Assembly (NCBI GenBank): GCA_023433585.1
Contig: JAEZCL010000110.1
Coordinates: forward strand, 1 to 10,754
Length of the DNA stretch: 10,754 nucleotides
Reading direction: 5' to 3'
Origin: Pseudomonadota bacterium
GTDB taxonomy: Bacteria > Pseudomonadota > Alphaproteobacteria > Caulobacterales > Caulobacteraceae
The first letter of the stretch is position 1; every line of letters starts with the position of its first letter. The notes under the pieces were generated by a model. It had not been told where the DNA came from and ran no database searches. It saw only the letters and a program-made list of their open reading frames with translations. Below, in pieces: positions 4,994-10,754 of the stretch. The position numbers were made by a program, and so were the translations under genes.

Positions 4994-7900
4994 ATGACGA
5001 CAGAGCCGACAACAGCACCGACCGGCATCAGGGATGGAAGCGACCGGTTCTTCCGGCGCATCGCCCTGGGGCGTGTTCACGGGCCGCCGGCGGCCCTGCT
5101 GATCGGCCTTGCGGGCGGGCTGGCGGGCGTGGCGATCCGCCTGATGGTCCAGAACCTCTACGGCGGCGAACAGGGCTTCATGCTCTTCATGCCGGGGGTT
5201 CTGGTGGCGGCGCTGTGGGCGGGACGCACGGCGGGTTTCACAGCCATGGCCGTGGCGATCATCGCCTGGATGCTGATGGCCCCGGCGGACATAACCCAGG
5301 ACGAGGCGCTGCGCGGCCTGGTCGGCGCCGTCGCCTTCGTCCTGGCGGGCGGCTTCTGCGTGGTGCTGGCCGCCTCGCTGCGGCGCACCCTGCGCTCGCT
5401 GGAGCGGACCGTCACGGCCCTGAAGGCCTCCGCCTCCGTGCTCGACGAAAGCGAGACGCGCTTCCGCCTCGTCAGCGAGGACGCACCGGTCATGCTGTGG
5501 ATGAGCGACGAACAGGGCGACTGCGTCTACCTGAACAAGGCCCAGCGCGAATTCTGGGGCGTGTCCGGGGACCTGTCCGGCTTCGACTGGAGCGGGACCC
5601 TGCACCCGGAAGACGCCGACGCCGTGCGCCGGGCCGCCATGAGCGCGGCCACGGCCGGCCAGTCTTTCCAGACCACGGCGCGCTATCGGCGCCAGGACGG
5701 CCAGTGGCGGATCCTCAGGACCGAAGCCCGTCCGCGCTTCGATTCCGAGGGGCGCTTCTTCGGCATGATCGGCGTCAACCTGGACGTCACCGACGCCCAT
5801 GTGGTCGAGGCGGCGCTGCGCGAGAACGAGGCCGAATTGACCGCCATGGTCGAACAGGCCGCCGCCGGAATCATCAAGGCGACCCTCGACGGACGCATCC
5901 TCAAGGTCAACGACCGCTTCTGCGCCATGATGGGCTACAGCCGCGACCAGATCGTGGGCCTGACCACGCGCGACATCTCCCACCCGGACGATGTGGGGCC
6001 GACCCAGGACGCCGTCGCGGCGGCGGCGGGATCGGACTCCGGCGCCCAGCTGGAGAAGCGCTATCGCCGCAAGGACGGCTCGCTGTTCTGGGCGCTCACC
6101 TCGATGCGGCTGGGGCGAGACGGTCCTGAGGACCCGCCCTGGCTGATGGCCGTGGTCACCGACATATCCGACACCAAGGCCGTCGAGGCCGCCCTGCGCG
6201 AGAGCGAGCAGCGGTTCCGCATGCTGGCCGACACCGCCCCCTCGCCCATCTGGCTGACCGACGCCGACGGCGCCATGGAGTTCGCCAACGCCGCCCTGGC
6301 CGATTTCTACGGCGCGTCGGCCCAGGCCATGACCGGCGACCTGTGGAAAACCGCCCTGCATCCGGAAGACGCCGCGCGGGTCGGCGGCGCCCGGCGCAAC
6401 GGCCGTCATGACCAGGACTCCTTCACCTTCGAGGCGCGGTTCCGCAACGTCCGGGGACAGTGGCGCTGGATGAAGGTCGACGCCAAGCCCCGCTTCGACC
6501 TGAACGGCCGCTTCCGGGGCTATGTCGGCATGGCCTTCGACGTCACCGAGTCCCACGAAGCCCTGGAACGCCTCGCGCGGGACGAGCGGCGCCAGGCGTT
6601 CCTGCTGGGCCTGACGGACCGCCTGCGCGACCTGGACAACCCCGAAGCCATCATGGCCGAGGTCGAAAGCGCCCTGGGCCGCGCCCTGGACGCCCACCGG
6701 GTGGGTTATGGCGAGATCGGCGAGGACCAGAGCGTGGTCACCTTCGGCCGCGACTGGACCGAAGGCGTGTCCAGCGCCCAGGGCCAGTGGGCGCCGGACG
6801 CCTTCGGCCCCGGCGTGATGCGTGACCTGGAGGCGGGGCGGATCATCCGCATCAACGATGTGCGTAAGGATTCCCGCTCACGCGAGGCGGCCGACACCTT
6901 CGCCTCCATCGACACCCGCGCCCTGGTGCGCGCGCCGCTGGTGCGCGGCGGGCGCCTGCGGGCCTTCCTCTATGTCCATGACACCGAGCCGCGCCGCTGG
7001 ACCGACGCGGAGGTCGATCTGATCGAGGAGATCGCCGAGCGCACCTGGGCCGAGATCGAACGGGCCCGCGCCGAGACCCACCTGAGGGAAAGCGAAAGCC
7101 GGTTCCGCGACATCGCCGACACGGCCCCCGTGCTGATCTGGGTGACCCGCGCGGATCGTGTGCGGTCCTTCGTCAACCAGGCCTATGTCCAGTTCATGGG
7201 CGACGACTACGAGACCGTCCGCACCGCCGACTGGCGTGAATATCTGCACCCGGACGACCATGAGCGCATCCTCAACGAATCCCTCGCCGGCGAAGCCACC
7301 GGCCAGCCGTTCTCACTGGAGGCGCGCTATCGTCATAACAGCGGCGAGTATCGCTGGCTGCGCTCCTTCTCCCGGCCCCGCCTGGACACTCAGGGCCAGG
7401 TCATCGGCTTCGTCGGCGTGGCCTTCGACATCAATGAAGCCAAACAGGCCGAACAGGACCTCAAGCGCATCAACGAACTGCTGGAGGAGCGCGTCACCGA
7501 GGCCCTGGCCGAGAAGGCCCAGGCCGAACAGGATCTGATGCACGCCCAGCGCATGGAGGCGGTCGGCCGGCTGACCGGCGGCGTGGCCCACGATTTCAAC
7601 AATCTGCTCACCGTCATCATCGGCGCGCTGGACATGATGCTGAAGTCCCCCGACGACGAACGGCGCCGGCAGAAGATGGGCGAGGCCGCCCTGGCCGCCG
7701 CCCACCGGGGCGAGCGCCTGACGCATCAGTTGCTGGCCTTCTCGCGCCGTCAGGCGCTGCGGCCCGAATCCTGCGATCTCAACGCCCTGATCCGCGAGAG
7801 CGAACCGCTGCTGCGGCGCGGCGTGGGCGAGGCGGTCGATTTCCGGCTGCGCCTGAAGCGCGGACGGGCCATGGCACGCGTCGACGCTGCCCAGTTCGAG

Positions 7901-8662
7901 GCGGCTCTGCTCAACCTGGTGGTCAACGCTCGCGACGCCATGGACGGCAAGGGCCGCCTGCGCATCAGCACCCAGTCATGCACGCTCGAACCCGCAGAGG
8001 CGGGTGAACTGACGCCCGGCGACTATCTGTGCGTGGCCGTTGCGGATTCCGGCCCCGGGATCGACCCCGTGATTCTGGACCGGGTGTTCGAGCCCTTCTT
8101 CACCACCAAGGCCGTGGGCAAGGGCACCGGCCTCGGTCTCAGCCAGGTCTATGGTTTCGCGCGCCAGAGCGGCGGCGGCGTGCGCATCATCAGCACGCCG
8201 GGCAAGGGCGCCGAGATCCGCCTGTATCTGCCGCCGATCGTCGCCCGCAGGGCCGCCACGCCGCCCGTGTCCGAGCCTGCGGCGCCTGCGTCCATCAGCG
8301 GCCGCCGCATCCTGCTGGTCGAGGACGACGCGGAGGTGTCCGCCGTGGCCGCCGACCTGCTGACCGGCTTCGGCCTGAAGGTCGTCGCGGCCGAGAACGC
8401 CGAACAGGCCCTGGCGGCGCTGGAATCCGGCGCCTTCGACCTGATGCTGACCGACGTGGTCATGCCCGGCGCCATGACCGGGGTGGCCCTGGCGCACGAG
8501 GCCTCGCGGCGCTGGCCCGACCTGCGCATCGTCCTGACCTCGGGCTATGTCGGCGACGACGTGGACCAGACCCTGAAGGACGCCCCCTGGCCCCTCCTGA
8601 CCAAGCCCTACGCCGCCGAGGAACTGCGCCGCCGCCTGGGCGAGGTTCTGGCCCGGAATTAG
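4994..8662 (+). CDS. Membrane-anchored hybrid histidine kinase (four PAS, GAF, HisKA-like, HATPase, REC)
   Basis: The gene encodes 1222 residues. A hydrophobic N-terminal module at about 31-128 has three or four membrane helices and resembles the KdpD-type DUF4118 region. It is followed by PAS1 (about 151-274), PAS2 (276-400), PAS3 (402-520), GAF (about 532-695, without Cys, so no covalent bilin), PAS4 (698-820) and a coiled coil (about 822-852). The kinase core has H-box AVGRLTGGVAHDFNNLL with phospho-acceptor His866, N-box NLVVNARDAM (974-983), DSGPGID (1018-1024), PFFTTK (1034-1039) and GKGTGLGL (1042-1049). The receiver domain spans about 1104-1220: acidic pocket EDD (1110-1112), phospho-acceptor Asp1154 (LTDVVMPG), Thr1182 and Lys1204 (LTKPY). 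The H-box resembles that of CckA-like hybrid kinases. No separate response regulator or Hpt protein is nearby. The start is uncertain: ATG 4994 has AGGGG only three bases upstream, while ATG 4937 has GGAAG at eight bases. The signal sensed is unknown. Confidence 0.94.
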   Translation: MTTEPTTAPTGIRDGSDRFFRRIALGRVHGPPAALLIGLAGGLAGVAIRLMVQNLYGGEQGFMLFMPGVLVAALWAGRTAGFTAMAVAIIAWMLMAPADITQDEALRGLVGAVAFVLAGGFCVVLAASLRRTLRSLERTVTALKASASVLDESETRFRLVSEDAPVMLWMSDEQGDCVYLNKAQREFWGVSGDLSGFDWSGTLHPEDADAVRRAAMSAATAGQSFQTTARYRRQDGQWRILRTEARPRFDSEGRFFGMIGVNLDVTDAHVVEAALRENEAELTAMVEQAAAGIIKATLDGRILKVNDRFCAMMGYSRDQIVGLTTRDISHPDDVGPTQDAVAAAAGSDSGAQLEKRYRRKDGSLFWALTSMRLGRDGPEDPPWLMAVVTDISDTKAVEAALRESEQRFRMLADTAPSPIWLTDADGAMEFANAALADFYGASAQAMTGDLWKTALHPEDAARVGGARRNGRHDQDSFTFEARFRNVRGQWRWMKVDAKPRFDLNGRFRGYVGMAFDVTESHEALERLARDERRQAFLLGLTDRLRDLDNPEAIMAEVESALGRALDAHRVGYGEIGEDQSVVTFGRDWTEGVSSAQGQWAPDAFGPGVMRDLEAGRIIRINDVRKDSRSREAADTFASIDTRALVRAPLVRGGRLRAFLYVHDTEPRRWTDAEVDLIEEIAERTWAEIERARAETHLRESESRFRDIADTAPVLIWVTRADRVRSFVNQAYVQFMGDDYETVRTADWREYLHPDDHERILNESLAGEATGQPFSLEARYRHNSGEYRWLRSFSRPRLDTQGQVIGFVGVAFDINEAKQAEQDLKRINELLEERVTEALAEKAQAEQDLMHAQRMEAVGRLTGGVAHDFNNLLTVIIGALDMMLKSPDDERRRQKMGEAALAAAHRGERLTHQLLAFSRRQALRPESCDLNALIRESEPLLRRGVGEAVDFRLRLKRGRAMARVDAAQFEAALLNLVVNARDAMDGKGRLRISTQSCTLEPAEAGELTPGDYLCVAVADSGPGIDPVILDRVFEPFFTTKAVGKGTGLGLSQVYGFARQSGGGVRIISTPGKGAEIRLYLPPIVARRAATPPVSEPAAPASISGRRILLVEDDAEVSAVAADLLTGFGLKVVAAENAEQALAALESGAFDLMLTDVVMPGAMTGVALAHEASRRWPDLRIVLTSGYVGDDVDQTLKDAPWPLLTKPYAAEELRRRLGEVLARN

Positions 8663-8682
8663 TCACACTCCGCTGATTTTCC

Positions 8683-8710
8683 TTGCATCGCGGACGCATC
8701 GGCCTACATT
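8683..8710 (+). promoter_or_regulatory. Candidate nadA promoter
   Basis: TTGCAT (8683-8688) and TACATT (8705-8710) are separated by 16 bp, a sigma70-like arrangement with modest matches (3/6 and 4/6). The predicted start near 8717 would coincide with the first dyad (8720-8738), as expected for a repressed promoter. This is inference only. Confidence 0.3.
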
Positions 8711-8719
8711 TCTTCTGCT

Positions 8720-8738
8720 TATGCTCACTTTCAGCATA
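8720..8738. promoter_or_regulatory. Candidate operator 1 upstream of nadA (19-bp dyad)
   Basis: TATGCTC-ACTTT-CAGCATA has 7-bp arms that mirror each other at six of seven positions, around a 5-bp centre. The symmetry continues outward (CT before, AG after, then G-T wobble and further pairs), forming up to an 11-bp stem. It shares geometry and 13 of 19 positions with the second dyad at 8775-8793. The placement upstream of nadA suggests an NAD-pathway repressor site. Alphaproteobacteria have NadQ- and NrtR-type regulators of nadABC, but I cannot confirm a consensus from memory. Confidence 0.5.
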
Positions 8739-8743
8739 AGTAG

Positions 8744-8763
8744 CCGGCCCAGCCGGTGTTTTT
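8744..8763 (+). terminator. Small intrinsic-terminator-like hairpin with T-run
   Basis: The stem CCGGC (8744-8748) pairs with GCCGG (8752-8756) around the loop CCA, and TGTTTTT follows (five T at 8759-8763). It lies about 80 bases after the kinase stop and could end that transcript. If the nadA promoter is upstream at about 8683, it would instead lie inside the nadA leader. The stem is short, so strength is uncertain. Confidence 0.45.
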
Positions 8764-8774
8764 CGGAACCTGGA

Positions 8775-8793
8775 TTTGCTCATGTGGAGCAAA
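8775..8793. promoter_or_regulatory. Candidate operator 2 / leader hairpin next to the nadA ribosome binding site
   Basis: TTTGCTC-ATGTG-GAGCAAA is a perfect 7-bp dyad with a 5-bp centre, the same 7-5-7 plan as the dyad at 8720-8738. It ends two bases before the Shine-Dalgarno AGGAGG (8796-8801). It could be a second DNA operator, with centres 55 bp apart, or an RNA hairpin affecting ribosome access. Confidence 0.48.
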
Positions 8794-8795
8794 AT

Positions 8796-8801
8796 AGGAG
8801 G
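8796..8801 (+). promoter_or_regulatory. nadA Shine-Dalgarno sequence
   Basis: AGGAGG is a perfect anti-16S match, five bases before the ATG at 8807. It is the strongest ribosome binding site in the window, and it fixes the nadA start. Confidence 0.85.
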
Positions 8802-8806
8802 CGAGC

Positions 8807-9892
8807 ATGGCCGACGGCGTTGACTTCACGCTTTCCCCTGCGGTTCGGCGCGAGACCGACGCCGTGTGGGACAAGGTGCGCGAGCAGGTGACCCCGACCG
8901 ACTGGCTGCGCCACGCGCCTCTGATCGCCGAGATCAATGCCCTGAAGGCCCAGCGCGACGCAGTGATCCTGGCCCACAACTACATGACGCCGGAAATCTT
9001 CCACGGCGTGGGCGACTATGTGGGCGACAGCCTGGGCCTGGCCAGGGAGGCCGCCCGCTCCGACGCGAAGGTGATCGTCCAGGCGGGCGTCCACTTCATG
9101 GCCGAAACCTCCAAGATCCTGTCGCCGGACAAGACCATCCTGCTGCCTGATCTGGCCGCCGGCTGCTCGCTGGCGTCGTCCATCACCGGCGCGGACGTGC
9201 GCCTGGTCAAACAGCGCTATCCCGGCTTGCCGGTGGTCACCTATGTCAACACCACCGCCGATGTGAAGGCCGAGACGGACATCTGCTGCACCTCGGCCAA
9301 CGCCGTTCAGGTGGTGGAATGGGCCGCCCGCGAATGGGGCGTGGACCGCGTCATCCTGATCCCTGACGAATATCTGGCCCGCAACGTCGCCGCCCAGACC
9401 GACATCGGGATCATCGCCTGGAAGGGCGCCTGCGAGGTGCACGAACGCTTCACCGCCCAGGACATCGCCGACATGCGCGACGCCTGGCCGGACGCGGTGG
9501 TGCTGGCCCACCCGGAATGCCCCGAAGACGTGCTGAATGCCGCCGACTTCGCCGGCTCGACCGCCGCCATGAACGCCTATGTGATGAAGAACCGGCCCGC
9601 CCAGGTCGTCCTCATCACCGAATGCTCCATGGCCTCCAACATCGCCGCCGAGGCGCCGGAGGTGAACTTCATCGGCCCCTGCAACATGTGCCCGCACATG
9701 AAGCGCATCACGCTGGAGAACATCCGCGACGCCATCAAGCACATGCAGCATGAAATCACCGTGCCCGAGGACATGGCGGAACGCGCACGCCTGGCGGTCC
9801 AGCGCATGGTCGACCTGCCGCCGCCCGAGACCCCCGCCCGCTACGACCTGGTGCGCGCGCGCGGCCACCGCGTGGCGGTGGAGCTGATCTGA
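8807..9892 (+). CDS. nadA: Quinolinate synthase
   Basis: The gene encodes 361 residues. NadA condenses iminoaspartate (made by L-aspartate oxidase NadB) with dihydroxyacetone phosphate to give quinolinate, the precursor of NAD, using an oxygen-sensitive [4Fe-4S] cluster. Signatures in order are AHNY (56-59), GDYVGDSL (69-76), GVHFMAET (94-101), LPDLAAGCSLA (113-123), YVNTTADVKAETDICCTSAN (146-165), PDEYLARNV (186-194), WKGACEVHERF (205-215), HPEC (235-238), TECSM (271-275) and GPCNMCPHM (290-298). By alignment with E. coli and Thermotoga NadA, the cluster ligands should be Cys120, Cys238 and Cys295. The strong Shine-Dalgarno fixes the start. Its stop overlaps the next ATG by one base (TGATG), so the downstream membrane protease is co-transcribed. 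Regulation is probably through the two dyads in the 144-bp upstream gap. Confidence 0.97.
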   Translation: MADGVDFTLSPAVRRETDAVWDKVREQVTPTDWLRHAPLIAEINALKAQRDAVILAHNYMTPEIFHGVGDYVGDSLGLAREAARSDAKVIVQAGVHFMAETSKILSPDKTILLPDLAAGCSLASSITGADVRLVKQRYPGLPVVTYVNTTADVKAETDICCTSANAVQVVEWAAREWGVDRVILIPDEYLARNVAAQTDIGIIAWKGACEVHERFTAQDIADMRDAWPDAVVLAHPECPEDVLNAADFAGSTAAMNAYVMKNRPAQVVLITECSMASNIAAEAPEVNFIGPCNMCPHMKRITLENIRDAIKHMQHEITVPEDMAERARLAVQRMVDLPPPETPARYDLVRARGHRVAVELI

Positions 9893-10725
9893 TGAGCGAA
9901 ATCCGCACCGGCCCCTGGGGGTCCGTGGGGGACGCTGTGGCCCGGCCGCCGGACCCGCCCGCCCGGCGCCGCGCGGATCAGGGCGAGAACCCCGGCCAGG
10001 GCGTCGTCTGGGCCCTGATCTCCACCGCCCTGCTCGCCGGTTTCCTGTGGTGGCTGATGGGCTGGGTCTATGCGCTGGCCGGAATCGTCGGCCTGCTGGT
10101 TCACGAATACGGCCATGTGCTGGCCATGAACCGTCTGGGGATGGGGCCGGCGCGCATCTACATCATCCCCTTCCTGGGGGGCGCGGCGAAGGGCGCCCGC
10201 CCCGCGCGCACCGAATGGATCGGCGTGCTCGTCTCGCTGGCCGGGCCCGCCTTCGGCCTGATCGCCGCCATCCCCTTCTTCGCCGCCTGGGCCGCGACGG
10301 GCGACACGGTCTGGCTGCACGGCGCCTGGTTCGTGGCGATCATCAACCTGCTGAACCTCGCTCCGGCCCCGCCGCTGGACGGCTCCAGGGCGCTGGGCCC
10401 CGTGCTGGCGCGCATCCATCCCATGCTCGAAAAGGCGGCCCTGCTGGCCGTCGGCGCCCTGGTGGTGGCCTGGGGGCTCCAGCGCGGCGCCTACATCCTG
10501 GCCCTGTTCCTGGGCCTGGGCGTGTACAGCCATCTGCGGCGCGGCGCCTGGCGGCCCGACGCCGTCCCGCTCAGCTGGCGCCAGGCGGGCATGTCCCTGG
10601 GCCTGTTCCTCGTCACCGGCGCGGCCTGCGCCGCCGTCGGGCTCGCCGCCATGGCGCTGTTCACCGGCGAAGGGCTGGGCGCCGCGCTCGCCGCCTCCGG
10701 CCGTTTCTTCGGGTTCGGCCGGTGA
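9892..10725 (+). CDS. Site-2 protease-like M50 intramembrane zinc metalloprotease
   Basis: The gene encodes 277 residues. A hydrophilic N-terminus of about 36 residues (Pro/Arg-rich) precedes several hydrophobic segments, about 38-58, 60-70, 111-134, 145-157, 183-213 and 234-257. The zinc site is visible: HEYGH at 71-75 (HExxH, ligands His71 and His75, catalytic Glu72) and the partner motif NLAPAPPLDG at 155-164 (third ligand Asp163). Both lie in hydrophobic context, as expected for M50 proteases that cut within or near the membrane. There is no PDZ or CBS domain, so it is a minimal form rather than RseP-like or SpoIVFB-CBS type. The substrate is unknown. It starts on the last base of the nadA stop and overlaps the following gene, so it sits inside the nadA operon. 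An activity-independent role linked to NAD synthesis cannot be judged from sequence. Confidence 0.9.
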   Translation: MSEIRTGPWGSVGDAVARPPDPPARRRADQGENPGQGVVWALISTALLAGFLWWLMGWVYALAGIVGLLVHEYGHVLAMNRLGMGPARIYIIPFLGGAAKGARPARTEWIGVLVSLAGPAFGLIAAIPFFAAWAATGDTVWLHGAWFVAIINLLNLAPAPPLDGSRALGPVLARIHPMLEKAALLAVGALVVAWGLQRGAYILALFLGLGVYSHLRRGAWRPDAVPLSWRQAGMSLGLFLVTGAACAAVGLAAMALFTGEGLGAALAASGRFFGFGR

Positions 10726-10754
10726 GCACGCGGCGCCTCGAGCATGACGGCCCC
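10722..10754 (+). CDS. Start of a further operon gene, truncated by the window end (possibly nadB)
   Basis: A GTG at 10722 overlaps the protease stop by four bases (GTGA), the same overlap as at trxB/acetyltransferase. The frame stays open to the window end and reads MSTRRLEHDGP. Eleven residues cannot identify a family. Because nadA commonly stands with nadB and nadC in alphaproteobacteria, and because an Asp-Gly-Pro before a FAD-binding strand would suit a NadB N-terminus, L-aspartate oxidase is my guess. Confidence 0.45.
   Translation, partial: MSTRRLEHDGP

Noticed and set aside
4880..6697. 605-codon minus-strand open frame opposite the kinase
   Set aside because: It is antisense to conserved PAS/GAF coding sequence and its Gly/Val/His/Arg-rich translation shows no family features. 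High GC at third codon positions suppresses stops on the opposite strand.
5525..7080. PAS and GAF domains of the kinase as LOV or phytochrome-type photosensors
   Set aside because: No LOV flavin-adduct motif (GxNCRFLQ) is present in any PAS domain and the GAF has no cysteine for covalent bilin attachment.
8780..9868. 362-codon minus-strand open frame opposite nadA
   Set aside because: It mirrors nadA codon by codon with His/Gly/Val-rich content. The strong Shine-Dalgarno and NadA signatures settle the coding strand.

Overview
The window is very GC-rich with strongly GC-biased third codon positions. Its gene set and protein sequences fit an alphaproteobacterium of the Caulobacterales, with Brevundimonas-like as my best guess. 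That placement is inference from composition and sequence style; there is no rRNA here to confirm it. Nearly all of the DNA is coding. The largest gaps are about 185 bases (4809-4993) and 144 bases (8663-8806), and no tRNA, rRNA or CRISPR array was seen.

Layout: (1) Bases 1-113 hold the C-terminal tail of an IS110-family transposase whose body lies to the left of the window; a hairpin follows its stop. (2) A small glycine-zipper membrane protein lies on the minus strand (154-426). (3) Divergent from it, thioredoxin reductase trxB (476-1486) overlaps a GNAT acetyltransferase (1483-1977) by 4 bases. (4) A minus-strand group follows in transcription order: a Dps ferritin-like protein (4808-4335), a SleB-type cell wall hydrolase (4239-3058) and an aldo/keto reductase (2974-2021). 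It converges on the acetyltransferase over a short palindromic spacer. (5) Divergent from dps, a large membrane-anchored hybrid histidine kinase (4994-8662) carries four PAS domains, a GAF domain, a kinase core and a receiver domain. (6) Quinolinate synthase nadA (8807-9892) overlaps a site-2 protease-like M50 membrane metalloprotease (9892-10725) by 1 base. That gene in turn overlaps the start of a further gene cut off by the window end (10722 onward) by 4 bases.

The common theme of the left and middle parts is redox and stress maintenance: thioredoxin reduction, iron and DNA protection by Dps, aldehyde/ketone reduction, wall remodelling and a multi-sensor kinase. The right part is an NAD de novo synthesis operon. 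The most interesting non-coding signal is in front of nadA. Two 19-bp dyads of identical geometry (7-5-7) share the core GCTC-N5-(C/G)AGC, with centres 55 bp apart. A terminator-like hairpin lies between them, and the second dyad almost touches the Shine-Dalgarno sequence. This looks like a double operator for an NAD-responsive repressor, possibly combined with leader-RNA control. Otherwise the genes are recognisable members of known families; I see no clearly new multi-gene system.
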